Below the pieces are notes generated by a model. It did no database searches and was not told the origin of the DNA. It worked only from the letters and a program-made list of their open reading frames with translations. The position numbers and the translations under genes were made by a program. Shown here piece by piece: positions 26,359-34,315 of a stretch of 64,000 bases of DNA. The DNA is from Pseudomonadota bacterium (lineage in GTDB: Bacteria > Pseudomonadota > Gammaproteobacteria > Steroidobacterales > Steroidobacteraceae), in assembly GCA_023423065.1 (NCBI GenBank), contig JAFAGC010000130.1:1-64000 (forward strand), read 5' to 3'. How positions within the stretch are numbered: the stretch's first letter is position 1; each line of letters opens with the position of its first letter.

Positions 26359-27630
26359 TTACGCCTTCGCGAGCGCCTGATCGACGTCGGCGATGATGTC
26401 GTCGATGTGCTCGATGCCCACCGAGATGCGCACCATGTCTTCGCTGACGCCGGCGGCCTTGAGCTCCTGCGGCGAGAGCTGGCGGTGGGTGGTCGAGGCG
26501 GGATGGCAGGCCAGCGACTTCGCATCGCCGATGTTCACCAGCCGGAAAATCATCTTGAGCGCGTCGATGAAGCGCGCGCCCGCTTCGGCGCCGCCCTTGA
26601 TGCCGAAGCTGATGATGCCGGACGCCTTGCCCTTGCAGATCTTGTCGGCGGTCGCCTTGTACGGGCTGTCGGGCAGCGTCGCGTAGTTCACCCAGGTGAT
26701 CTTCGGATGCTTCTTGAGCCACGCCGCCAGCGCTTCGGCATTCGCGCAGTGCCGTTCCATCCGCAGCCCCAGCGTTTCCAGGCCCATGAGGAACAGGAAC
26801 GCGCTGTGCGGCGAGAGCGCCGCGCCGGTGTTGCGCAGCGGAACGACGCGCGCGCGCCCGATGAACGCCGCTGGTCCGAGCGCCTGCGTATAGACCACGC
26901 CGTGGTACGACGGATCGGGCTCGTTCAGCAGCGGAAACCGCTCCTTGTTGGCGACCCAGTCGAACTTGCCCGAGTCGACGATCATGCCGCCGATCGAGTT
27001 GCCATGGCCGCCGATGTACTTGGTGAGCGCGTGCACGACGATGTCGGCGCCGAAGTCGATGGGCCGGCATAGATAGGGAGTCGCCACCGTGTTGTCGACG
27101 ATGAGCGGCACGCCGTGCTTGTGCGCGATCTGCGCCAGGCGCTGGATGTCCACGACGTTGCCGGCCGGATTGCCGATCGATTCGCAGAACACGGCTTTCG
27201 TCTTCTTGTCGATGAGCTTCTCGAGGCCGGCGAAGTCGGCCTGGTCGGCCAGCCGCACCTCGATGCCCTGGCGCGGAAAGGTATGGACGAACAGGTTGTA
27301 CGTGCCGCCATAGAGCTGGCTGACCGAGACGATGTTGTCGCCCGCGCTGGCGAGCGTCTGGATGGCATACGTGATGGCAGCCATGCCGGACGCGAGCGCG
27401 AGACCGGCGATGCCGCCTTCCATCTCCGCGACGCGCGCTTCGAGCACCGCGTTGGTCGGGTTCATGATGCGGGAATAAATGTTGCCCGGCACGACCAGGT
27501 TGAACAGATCCGCGCCGTGCTGCGTATTGTCGAACGTATAGGAAGTGGTCTGATAAATCGGTACGGCCGCGGCCTTGGTGGTGCCTTCGGGTTCGTAACC
27601 GTGATGCAGGGCGATGGATTCCAGCTTCAT
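26359..27630 (-). CDS. metY: O-acetylhomoserine sulfhydrylase
   Basis: A 423-aa PLP enzyme of the Cys/Met metabolism family. The PLP lysine is in VHALTKYIGGHG; the Tyr/Arg phosphate-binding segment is NIYSRIMNPT. Length and C-terminal pattern (SACHPASTTHRQL-like) fit MetY, which makes homocysteine from O-acetylhomoserine and sulfide. The ATG at 27630 has GAGAGGAAAAC upstream, favouring it over an upstream ATG. It is monocistronic. No S-adenosylmethionine or SAH riboswitch was recognised in the 200 bp upstream. Confidence 0.93.
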   Translation of the reverse strand: MKLESIALHHGYEPEGTTKAAAVPIYQTTSYTFDNTQHGADLFNLVVPGNIYSRIMNPTNAVLEARVAEMEGGIAGLALASGMAAITYAIQTLASAGDNIVSVSQLYGGTYNLFVHTFPRQGIEVRLADQADFAGLEKLIDKKTKAVFCESIGNPAGNVVDIQRLAQIAHKHGVPLIVDNTVATPYLCRPIDFGADIVVHALTKYIGGHGNSIGGMIVDSGKFDWVANKERFPLLNEPDPSYHGVVYTQALGPAAFIGRARVVPLRNTGAALSPHSAFLFLMGLETLGLRMERHCANAEALAAWLKKHPKITWVNYATLPDSPYKATADKICKGKASGIISFGIKGGAEAGARFIDALKMIFRLVNIGDAKSLACHPASTTHRQLSPQELKAAGVSEDMVRISVGIEHIDDIIADVDQALAKA

Positions 27631-27835
27631 GTTTTCCTCTCGGAAGTCATTGTTCATCGTATGTCGCACGGGATACTGCCACGCTCCCGCAGCGAAGTGC
27701 GATTCACAATCTGGATCTGGCTCTGGCCAGCTTCGGTGGTGTAGAGGATCGGCATCGGTGGATCACGCCTTGCGTATACAGCGTGGGTAGCTGCTAGGCT
27801 GCCGAAGAGTGGCTCGGAAGCCATGGGAGTTCCGA

Positions 27836-28576
27836 ATGAGACGACTCGGCGGCAATGCGCGTTTGCTTCACACGTTGGCGATCGGCTTCGCGGCATTCCT
27901 GCTCGGGAGCTGCGCCGAGATGTCGCAAGTGCTGGAAAGCGCCGGCGCCTCTTCCGGCTCGCCCACTCAGCCCGCTTTCGCGCGGGCAGTGAAGGAGTCG
28001 CTCGAGCTCGGAAGTGTTCGAGCTTCCGACCTGCTTTCCAGGAAAGGTGGGTACGGCAACCACCCCGTTTATCGGATCACGCTGCCGCAGCAAGTGCAGC
28101 CGATGGCAAGTCGCCTGCGACAGTTCGGTCTCGGCGGTCAGCTGGATCGCGTGGAAGTCCTCATGAACCAGGGCGCGGAGCAAGCGGCGGCAGAGGCGAA
28201 AACCGTCTTCATCGATGCCGTTCGCGCGATGACCATCACGGATGCGCTCGGGATCGTGCGCGGTCCCGAGACCGCGGCGACCGATTACTTCCGGCGGCAG
28301 ACGGAGGCGTCACTGCGGCAGCGGTACTTGCCCATTCTCGAGCGCAATCTCGAGCAGCTCGGCTTTTACCGCCAGTACAAGCAGATGCTGAGCACCTACA
28401 ACGCGCTGCCGATCCAGAACAAGCCGGACCTCGATCTGGAGCAGCATGCATTGACGCAAAGCCTCAATGGCTTGTTCGCGCAAATCGGCGAAGAAGAAAA
28501 GCTGATCAGGCGCGATCCCCTGGGTCGCGGGAGCAGCGCGATCGCCGCGGTGTTCAATCGTCGCGGGGCTGAATGA
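27836..28576 (+). CDS. DUF4197 lipoprotein
   Basis: A 246-aa lipoprotein (LLGSC, Cys26). The body matches DUF4197: FARAVKESLELG, YRITLPQQVQ, a helical middle and DYFRRQTEASL near the centre. Function unknown. GGGAG precedes the ATG at 27836. Its stop overlaps the start of the flavin monooxygenase gene (ATGA), so they are translationally coupled. Confidence 0.88.
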   Translation: MRRLGGNARLLHTLAIGFAAFLLGSCAEMSQVLESAGASSGSPTQPAFARAVKESLELGSVRASDLLSRKGGYGNHPVYRITLPQQVQPMASRLRQFGLGGQLDRVEVLMNQGAEQAAAEAKTVFIDAVRAMTITDALGIVRGPETAATDYFRRQTEASLRQRYLPILERNLEQLGFYRQYKQMLSTYNALPIQNKPDLDLEQHALTQSLNGLFAQIGEEEKLIRRDPLGRGSSAIAAVFNRRGAE

Positions 28577-29886
28577 GCAACCGTCCAGTCCTGATCGCGG
28601 GCGCCGGTATCGGCGGTCTCAGTGCCGCGCTCACGCTGCACCAGATCGGCGTGCCGTGCCACATATTTGAAAGTGTCGCCGACATCAAAGCGCTGGGCGT
28701 CGGCATCAACCTGCAACCCAATGCCGTGCGCGAGCTGTACGAGTTGGGTCTTGGCCGGGAATCGCTCGCGACCATCGGCATCGAGACTCAGGAATGGGCG
28801 CTGGTAGGACTCAACGGCCACGATGTTTACACCGAGCCGCGCGGATTGCGTGCCGGCTACAACTGGCCGCAGTACTCCCTGCATCGCGGCAAACTCCAGA
28901 TGCTGCTGTATCGAACGGTGCTGGAACGGCTCGGACCGCGTGCGATCAGCACCGGCGTGAAGGTCACCGGTTATCGCAACCATGCGGATGGCCGCGGCGT
29001 CAGCGCCATGTTGCAGGATCGCGCGGGAGCGCGTTCGGAAGTGGCGGGGAGCTTGCTTGTCGCCGCCGACGGTCTGCATTCGGCTGTGCGCCAGCAAATG
29101 CATCCCGCGCAGCCGCCGATTCAATGGGGTGGCGCGATCATGTGGCGCGGTGTCAGCCGCGGTAAACCGATTCGGACCGGCGCCTCGTTCGTGGGGCTGG
29201 GCACACATCGTCACCGCATCGTGTTCTACCCCATTTCGGCACCGGACCCGGACACCGGACTCGCCGACATCAACTGGATCGCGGAAGTCACCGTCGACAA
29301 CAAGGACGGCTGGCCCGAAGGCAACTGGAACAAACCGGTGAAGCACGAGGATTTCATCCATCACTTCACGCAATGGAATTACGACTGGATAGATATTCCC
29401 GCCATGATTCGCGGCGCGCGCGAAGTGTTCGAGTATCCGATGATCGATCGCGATCCCGTGGACACCTGGCGCGATGGCAATGTCGTGCTGCTCGGCGACG
29501 CCGCGCACGTGATGTATCCGACCGGATCCAATGGCGCGAGCCAGGCGATCGTCGACGCACGCGTGCTCGGCGCCGCGTTATTGGAGCACGGCGTCGATGC
29601 CGCGGCACTCGCGGCGTACGACGAGAAGCTGCGCCCGGAAATATCGCCATTGATCCTGCGCAATCGCGGCGCGGGTCCCTTCGGCCTGCTCAATCTGCTC
29701 GACGACCGTTGCGGCGGCGTGTTCGACAAGATCGACGACGTGATCCCCAAGGCCGAGCGCGACGAATTCATGCACCGTTACAAGGTGGCTGCGGGTTTCG
29801 CGGCGGAGAAGCTCAATACCGCGGAGTCGCTCATCCCCGCGGGCGCGCAAGTTTGCCGACCCGTCCGGAGCCAGGTGGCATGCTGA
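28573..29886 (+). CDS. FAD-dependent monooxygenase, PhzS-like
   Basis: A 437-aa flavoprotein. The N-terminal Rossmann motif is AGAGIGGLSAALTL; the GD motif is VVLLGDAAHVMYPTGSNGAS. The overall pattern fits class A aromatic hydroxylases annotated 'flavin-dependent oxidoreductase', near 5-methylphenazine-1-carboxylate monooxygenase. The substrate is not known. It overlaps both neighbours, the DUF4197 lipoprotein (ATGA) and the Dabb protein, so the three form one operon. Confidence 0.88.
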   Translation: MSNRPVLIAGAGIGGLSAALTLHQIGVPCHIFESVADIKALGVGINLQPNAVRELYELGLGRESLATIGIETQEWALVGLNGHDVYTEPRGLRAGYNWPQYSLHRGKLQMLLYRTVLERLGPRAISTGVKVTGYRNHADGRGVSAMLQDRAGARSEVAGSLLVAADGLHSAVRQQMHPAQPPIQWGGAIMWRGVSRGKPIRTGASFVGLGTHRHRIVFYPISAPDPDTGLADINWIAEVTVDNKDGWPEGNWNKPVKHEDFIHHFTQWNYDWIDIPAMIRGAREVFEYPMIDRDPVDTWRDGNVVLLGDAAHVMYPTGSNGASQAIVDARVLGAALLEHGVDAAALAAYDEKLRPEISPLILRNRGAGPFGLLNLLDDRCGGVFDKIDDVIPKAERDEFMHRYKVAAGFAAEKLNTAESLIPAGAQVCRPVRSQVAC

Positions 29887-30173
29887 GACATTTCGTGTTC
29901 ATCAAGTACACGCCGGGCACGAGCGATGCGCATATCGACGAATTCCTTCGGATGACACGCGCCTTGCCCGCGAGTATTCCCACGCTGCGCGATCTCGAAG
30001 TCGGCCGCGATGTGCTGCACGGTGCGCGCAGTTGGGACGTGCTGCTCGCGATGCGTTTCAATTCGCTCGAGGAACTGCGCGAGTACCAGGTTCATCCGGC
30101 GCATCAGGACTTGATGGCCTTCAATGATCCGCAGGTGGCCGAGGTGGGCTCGGTGGATTTTCCCGAGAACTAG
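29880..30173 (+). CDS. Dabb-family alpha-beta barrel protein
   Basis: A 97-aa protein of the stress-responsive A/B barrel (Dabb) family: MLRHFVFIKYTPGTSDAHID at the start and YQVHPAHQDLM in the middle. It overlaps the monooxygenase stop by 7 bp. Dabb proteins form small dimeric barrels that often act on the product of a neighbouring oxygenase, consistent with this context. Confidence 0.9.
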   Translation: MLRHFVFIKYTPGTSDAHIDEFLRMTRALPASIPTLRDLEVGRDVLHGARSWDVLLAMRFNSLEELREYQVHPAHQDLMAFNDPQVAEVGSVDFPEN

Positions 30174-30256
30174 ACCCGCCCGCAGTCCGCGGCGCCGGCG
30201 AGTGCCTGCGCGGGCCTGTGTCACCTTGACGTTACTCCCGCTCCTCGCCTAGTATC

Positions 30257-30266
30257 ACCTATAGGT
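30257..30266. promoter_or_regulatory. Perfect palindrome ACCTATAGGT, candidate operator
   Basis: A 10-bp perfect palindrome inside an AT-rich patch, 15 bp before the start codon of the membrane/XRE pair. It is a likely binding site for the XRE protein encoded downstream. Confidence 0.45.
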
Positions 30267-30281
30267 TACATGGAGTGCAGC

Positions 30282-30755
30282 ATGATGAAAGATGCAGAGC
30301 AGGTCGAAGTCCTCTCCCGTCGGCGCGTGAGCGCCTTGCTTTGGATGGTCGCCGGTTTCCTCGTGGTACTCGCATCGATTGCGGGCAATGACTGGCTGGC
30401 GCGGGAGAGCCCAGGCTCCAGTGGGTTGCGCAAGGGAGTCCTCGCCGTTCTCGCCGTCGGCGCCGTGATCATGATTTCGAATATCGCGCGGCTGGTCCTG
30501 GTCATTCTTCGCTCGAGGCGCGACCGCGCATTGCGTGGAATATTGTGGGACGAGCTGGCGAGCACGAATTTTGGTCATTCGATGATCGCTGCGTTCGCGG
30601 CGATGCTGCTCATGCTCATCGTGCTCGCAATCTTTTCGATGTTCACGACACTGTCGGCGCCTTGGGTGATCAATGCCTTGCTGGCCACCGCGTTCGGAGT
30701 GCAAGCCGTGGCTTTTGCGAGACTCGAACAGAAGGATGGCGATGTCCGGGATTGA
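30282..30755 (+). CDS. Four-helix membrane protein paired with XRE regulator
   Basis: A 157-aa protein with four predicted membrane helices. The ATG at 30282 is chosen because GGAG lies six bases upstream; an in-frame ATG at 30270 has no ribosome site. The stop overlaps the XRE gene by 14 bp. The arrangement parallels the DUF2975/XRE pair at about 10 kb, but the sequence is different. Confidence 0.78.
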   Translation: MMKDAEQVEVLSRRRVSALLWMVAGFLVVLASIAGNDWLARESPGSSGLRKGVLAVLAVGAVIMISNIARLVLVILRSRRDRALRGILWDELASTNFGHSMIAAFAAMLLMLIVLAIFSMFTTLSAPWVINALLATAFGVQAVAFARLEQKDGDVRD

Positions 30756-30951
30756 GCTCGAGAATCGACTCAGGGATCTGCGCGCGAAACGGAACCTCAC
30801 ACAGGCGGAGCTGGCCGAGCAGGTGGGCGTGTCACGCAAGACGATCAACACGGTGGAAAACGGCGTGTTCACGCCGTCCACCACGCTTGCGCTCAAACTT
30901 GCCCGCGCCCTGGGCGTCACGGTTGAAAGAATATTTTCGTTGCGCGAGTAG
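30742..30951 (+). CDS. XRE-family HTH regulator
   Basis: A 69-aa single-domain regulator: RAKRNLTQAELAEQVGVSRK followed by TINTVENG and VERIFSLRE, the compact form typical of small autoregulators paired with membrane proteins. It overlaps the upstream membrane-protein gene, so the two are coupled. Confidence 0.9.
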   Translation: MSGIELENRLRDLRAKRNLTQAELAEQVGVSRKTINTVENGVFTPSTTLALKLARALGVTVERIFSLRE

Positions 30952-31006
30952 CTGACGTTGAGAGCGGAATCGGTCCGATGGTTGTAGCGGACCCGATCGC
31001 GCGTTG

Positions 31007-31153
31007 CTAGCTCTGAAGTAACAGCTGACTCTGCGTTCGCGGCTCAAGCTCGCTGGCAAGATCGATCAGAAGACGTTCGAATGTGGACATTTCTTCCTCG
31101 ATTGCGATCGGCAGATCCTGGAGGCTATCGACCAACGCGCTCGCCTCTTTCAT
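31007..31153 (-). CDS. Possible 48-aa small protein overlapping arsC end
   Basis: The frame starts (ATG at 31153) inside the end of arsC in another frame and runs to a TAG at 31007. The peptide is acidic and helix-prone, with amphipathic segments (FERLLIDLASELEPRTQSQL). GCGAGG lies about ten bases upstream. No family recognised; translation by coupling to arsC is possible but unproven. Confidence 0.3.
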   Translation of the reverse strand: MKEASALVDSLQDLPIAIEEEMSTFERLLIDLASELEPRTQSQLLLQS

Positions 31154-31553
31154 CGATGACGACCTCGCCGTCTTCCTTTGCGAAGTATCCGCGCTGGGGT
31201 TCGTCGAGAATGTCTAGCACGGCTTCCGACGGCCGGCAGAGCCGTGTTCCGCGCTTGGTCACGACAAAGGGACGATTGATGAGGATCGGATGAGCCATCA
31301 TCGCGTCGAGCAACTGATCGTCCGTGAGCGCGGGATTTCCGAGGCCGAGCTCATCGTAGGGCGTGCCTTTTTGTCGAAGCGCCGCGCGCACGCTCAGGCC
31401 CGCGTCCGCGATCATCTGCGAAAGCTTCTCCCGGGTCGGCGGGTGTTGCAGGTACTCGATGATGGTCGGCTCGATGCCGGCGTTGCGAATCAGCGCCAGG
31501 GTATTGCGCGAGGTCTCGCACTTGGGATTGTGATAGATCGTGGCGGCAGTCAC
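31125..31553 (-). CDS. arsC: Arsenate reductase, glutaredoxin-coupled ArsC
   Basis: A 142-aa protein with the ArsC active site NPKCETSRNT (catalytic Cys12) and the conserved Arg segments in NRPFVVTKRGTRLCRP. It reduces arsenate to arsenite using glutathione/glutaredoxin. The GTG at 31553 preceded by GGAG gives the standard family length. Upstream is the 3' remnant of arsR; no arsenite pump gene is present, so the ars operon is incomplete here. Confidence 0.93.
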   Translation of the reverse strand: MTAATIYHNPKCETSRNTLALIRNAGIEPTIIEYLQHPPTREKLSQMIADAGLSVRAALRQKGTPYDELGLGNPALTDDQLLDAMMAHPILINRPFVVTKRGTRLCRPSEAVLDILDEPQRGYFAKEDGEVVIDERGERVGR

Positions 31554-31596
31554 AGGATTCTCCAGCTCAGGCCGCTTCAACCGCGGCGTGGAAACA

Positions 31597-31743
31597 TCAC
31601 GCCGCGTTGCGACGCCTTGCGGTCTTGCTTTCGCGGGCCGGATTGCAGACGGGAGCACGAGTCTCACCGGTCGCCGCGCAACACTTGTCCGTGAGATAGC
31701 CGAGCAGCTCGCTCATTGCGCTGAAGTCCGCGGTGTAGATGAG
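31597..31743 (-). pseudogene. arsR: arsR 3' remnant
   Basis: An open segment closed upstream by a TGA encodes YTADFSAMSELLGYLTDKCC and a further 26 residues to a TGA. This matches the C-terminus of ArsR repressors (pattern Y-SADF--MN-LL-FLTENCC). The DNA-binding N-terminal two thirds are missing; the sequence upstream belongs to the unrelated gene at 31769-32794. It lies directly before arsC, as arsR would. Confidence 0.65.
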
Positions 31744-31768
31744 TCACGACCGCACCATATTACGACGA

Positions 31769-32794
31769 TTATCGAACGGTCAAGCGGCGGCCTTGCGATA
31801 GCTGGAGGCACTGAATGGAATCAGCAAGCGAATTGCCAGCCTGATTCTGGTCTTCCCAAGAGCCGCGCGCGATTTCCAGCATCTGCTCCTGCTGCTTGGT
31901 AAACATTTCGAGCTGCGCCGCCGTCAGTATCGCCGCAGCGCGGTCGCGTTGCCGACGTTGGAACTCCATGGCTTCTGCCAGGCGCTGCTCGACGTCCTGA
32001 GTACCAGGGAAGTTGAGCGACCCCCACGAGTTGGCCATGCCGGAGATTTGCTCGCCACGTTGTTGCCATTCTTTCACCATGCCGCGCCGCTCCTCGCCGA
32101 GTGCGTCTACGAGCTTCTCGGCCTGCGCATCACTCAGTCGCATCGAATCAGGCAACCCGTTTCGAAAGTTGGCCACACTATTGCGTTCCATGTAGTTGTC
32201 GCGATAGTTCTCGAGGCGCTGCGCCTTTTCATCGCCGAGGAGCCCGACCAGTTCCCGTCGACTGGCTTGCATTTGGGTCCCGATCGCGGACTGAAGGTCG
32301 CAGGCAGGATTCGTGTTGCAACGGTACATCGCTTCGGCGTAGCGCAGGTCGCTCGCCGCCAGCGTATCCAGGAGTCGGTTGTTGTCGTCGTCGCTCAGGT
32401 CCAGCAACTGCCGCGGAAACTCCCGCCCATGACTCGTTCGTGAATCGGCCAAAGCCTTGGCACGTTTCTCCGGGTCATTGAGCCATGACCGCACCCATGC
32501 GTTGTGCGACAGAGTTGCCTGACGTTGCGCGGCATCACTTTGCGCCTGCATCGTGTCTCGCGGGCACTCGAGCTGCCTTGATGGCGGAGAGGTCGCGACT
32601 GGATTTGCCCGGATCACGGGGACGCGGATGTCAGTCGCCGCGGCACACGCGGCGGACGCACCTCCAGAGGCCCGCGCTGACGAGCTGCGCAATTCAGCCA
32701 ATTCCTGGCGCGCAGCATGCAGCTCGAATGCCAGCCAGGCCGTGCTGGTCACAAGCGCCAGGCTGATGACGGTCAACAGCGTGTTTCGGCGCAT
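31769..32794 (-). CDS. Membrane-anchored helical protein, unknown
   Basis: A 341-aa protein with one N-terminal membrane span (about residues 7-26) and a long, charged, mostly helical periplasmic body. Cys residues at CPRDTM and YRCNTNPAC may form disulfides. No known domain recognised; the repeated LGDEKAQRLENYR / LGEERRGMVKEWQQ pattern suggests an internal duplication. The single gene lies next to the ars remnant. Confidence 0.7.
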   Translation of the reverse strand: MRRNTLLTVISLALVTSTAWLAFELHAARQELAELRSSSARASGGASAACAAATDIRVPVIRANPVATSPPSRQLECPRDTMQAQSDAAQRQATLSHNAWVRSWLNDPEKRAKALADSRTSHGREFPRQLLDLSDDDNNRLLDTLAASDLRYAEAMYRCNTNPACDLQSAIGTQMQASRRELVGLLGDEKAQRLENYRDNYMERNSVANFRNGLPDSMRLSDAQAEKLVDALGEERRGMVKEWQQRGEQISGMANSWGSLNFPGTQDVEQRLAEAMEFQRRQRDRAAAILTAAQLEMFTKQQEQMLEIARGSWEDQNQAGNSLADSIQCLQLSQGRRLTVR

Positions 32795-32885
32795 AGATAG
32801 ATCATGAACGGATCGATCGCGCCCAGTCTATTGCGGCTTCGCCTTCGGAAATGCACGAACAACATCTTCGAGCAGCGCCTGCGCG

Positions 32886-33281
32886 TCAGCGATCGTGGTC
32901 TCGACTTGCTTCGGAAACGTCAACGATATCGCCATAGTCGAAGCGGTTGCGCAGTCGGTGAATATCATCAAGACGTCGCCATCTTTCGTTCTCCCATTCG
33001 ACCGTGTGTGCAAGGCATTGGAATACCATGGTGCGGTGTCCATCAGATCCCGCAAGCCGATATCCCGCCCCCTCGAGCGCCGCAACTCGTGCCAGCCAGA
33101 ATGCGGCGTTGTAAGCGGCGGCAAACCGTGTAGCAAGCGCGTTGCTTTTTCTGCGCGCATCGGCGATGGCGCTGATCGCGCGGCCAGTGAGACCTTTGAG
33201 AATCGCCCAATCAGGCTCTGCGGCGTGTAGCGACGGCCTTGCGCCTTTTGCGAGATTGTCCAGATTTGATCTTCTGACCAT
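32886..33281 (-). CDS. HEPN-family protein with a C-terminal frameshift
   Basis: 131 aa as read. The body (RFAAAYNAAFWLARVAALEG, HRLRNRFDY) matches the small HEPN proteins encoded next to MNT nucleotidyltransferases. Homologues end with a further helix. Here that helix (QVETTIADAQALLEDVVRAF) is present in the +1 frame and ends at 32828, so a single-base shift near 32925 truncates the product. A canonical RX4-6H RNase motif is not seen. GAGGAGG precedes the ATG. It overlaps the nucleotidyltransferase gene by 71 bp. Confidence 0.7.
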   Translation of the reverse strand: MVRRSNLDNLAKGARPSLHAAEPDWAILKGLTGRAISAIADARRKSNALATRFAAAYNAAFWLARVAALEGAGYRLAGSDGHRTMVFQCLAHTVEWENERWRRLDDIHRLRNRFDYGDIVDVSEASRDHDR

Positions 33282-33885
33282 CTTTCGCCTCCTCTTCGGT
33301 GGACAGGAGCGCCTGCAGTTTTGCCTCGTCACCGAGCACAAACTGTTTTGGGCCGGCAAGCAAGGAACGCGTCGAGGGCTTTCGCAGTGACGCGCGATCG
33401 ACGGCGGAACTTGCGTCAAAGTACAGCGTTTGCACCCTTCTTCCGAGGCGTCCTTCGATCGAGTACATGCGTTGGGTCACGACGGAGTAGCCAGCGGTGC
33501 CGACGACGAAGACGTCGAGGTCACTGTCGGCCCGCTCAGTGGCGGCGGCGACTGATCCGAAAATGAGAGCAAGCTCAATGCTGCCTTCGAGGCCACGCAA
33601 CGCTTCACGGACGAATAGTGGAGCGCCTGAAGCCTTTGCAACGAAGGCTCGGAGTTCCGCGTACACGGGCGAAGACGTGCACGCAGAGATGAATCGCTGA
33701 TTGCCCTCGCGATGCTCGGAAATGAGACCCGCACTCGCCAACGTTGCAAGCTCGCGGGAAATGGCGCCAGGTCCGGACTTGAGCCTTCGCACGAGCTCGT
33801 TGAACGAGAGTCTCCGACCCGGATTGATATAGATCTCGCGCAAGACAGCCGCGCGTGTCTTGCCGAAAAGGAGCTCGTCGAGCAT
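33211..33885 (-). CDS. wHTH-nucleotidyltransferase (MNT) antitoxin-like protein
   Basis: A 224-aa protein. An N-terminal winged helix (about residues 5-75, with LSFNELVRRLKSGPGAISRE) is fused to a minimal nucleotidyltransferase domain with the GSx10DxD motif (GSVAAATERADSDLD). The C-terminus is basic. MNT/HEPN pairs are type VII toxin-antitoxin modules in which the MNT enzyme modifies the HEPN toxin. The fused winged helix suggests it also represses its own promoter, and a large inverted repeat starts 3 bp before its ATG. Confidence 0.85.
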   Translation of the reverse strand: MLDELLFGKTRAAVLREIYINPGRRLSFNELVRRLKSGPGAISRELATLASAGLISEHREGNQRFISACTSSPVYAELRAFVAKASGAPLFVREALRGLEGSIELALIFGSVAAATERADSDLDVFVVGTAGYSVVTQRMYSIEGRLGRRVQTLYFDASSAVDRASLRKPSTRSLLAGPKQFVLGDEAKLQALLSTEEEAKDGQKIKSGQSRKRRKAVATRRRA

Positions 33886-33887
33886 GG

Positions 33888-33988
33888 TGCTCCTGATTTG
33901 GGAGTGATCGCACCAATCTTAGGAGTATCTCGGGTCTTGTCAATCGAATACTCCAGATTCAGGAGCAGTCGCTCCCAAATCAGGAGCA
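33888..33988. promoter_or_regulatory. Inverted-repeat operator of the MNT/HEPN module
   Basis: Two 20-bp arms in opposite orientation (33888-33907 and 33969-33988) match at 19 of 20 positions, core GCTCCTGATTTGGGAG / CTCCCAAATCAGGAGC. Between them are further AGGAGTAT / ATACTCC and ATTCAGGAGCAG copies. The left arm covers the ribosome site of the nucleotidyltransferase gene. This is the pattern of an autoregulatory operator for its winged helix. Confidence 0.7.
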
Positions 33989-34112
33989 GAGAGGGGATTG
34001 AGGTCTACACAGCGAATCACGCCGCGCCAAGTCATTGAAGGATCGAGTGGTCGTCAGTTTGACGAGACACGATTTGCCACCAGGAATTTGATGGCTATTG
34101 AATCCATTGAGG

Positions 34113-34208
34113 ATTTTGGCGGGAGAGAGGGATTCATACCGGCTCCCGGAGAGCTTGTTTCTAGGGGACTTTTCGAATTACCCGAATTTCCATACCTCAG
34201 GAAATACC
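34113..34208 (+). repeat. 96-bp direct repeat, copy 1 (tRNA-Ser 3'-end-like)
   Basis: Nearly identical (one indel, three substitutions) to 62045-62141. It begins TGGCGG-GAGAGAGGGATTC; copy 2 has TGGCGGAGAGAGAGGGATTC, the complement of a tRNA-Ser T-loop/acceptor 3' end. The rest of the tRNA is absent. It sits in a gene-free interval (33989-34315). Any reading frame across it is likely spurious. Confidence 0.85.
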
Positions 34209-34315
34209 CCGCCAGAACAGCCATTTCTGTTGATAAGGCTTCCCTTGTAGCACCAACTGATGGCCACGCAGCCTTGGGGAATTAGCCTTCTTCATCGAAC
34301 CTCCTGCCAGGAAAA

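Noticed and set aside
27654..27755. A 33-codon frame before metY resembling the start of RhuM-like proteins (ILYTTEAGQSQIQI)
   Set aside because: The similarity is short and recalled from memory, the rest does not continue the family, and there is no good ribosome site. At best a tiny remnant.
27631..27835. SAM or SAH riboswitch before metY
   Set aside because: No conserved riboswitch core could be recognised by eye; a covariance-model search would be needed to settle it.
34113..34208. A tRNA gene or small protein at the repeats (also 62045-62141)
   Set aside because: Only the 3' quarter of a tRNA-Ser is matched; D-arm, anticodon arm and 5' acceptor strand are missing. The short frames through it (REGFIPAPGELVS) are typical artefacts of tRNA-antisense sequence.
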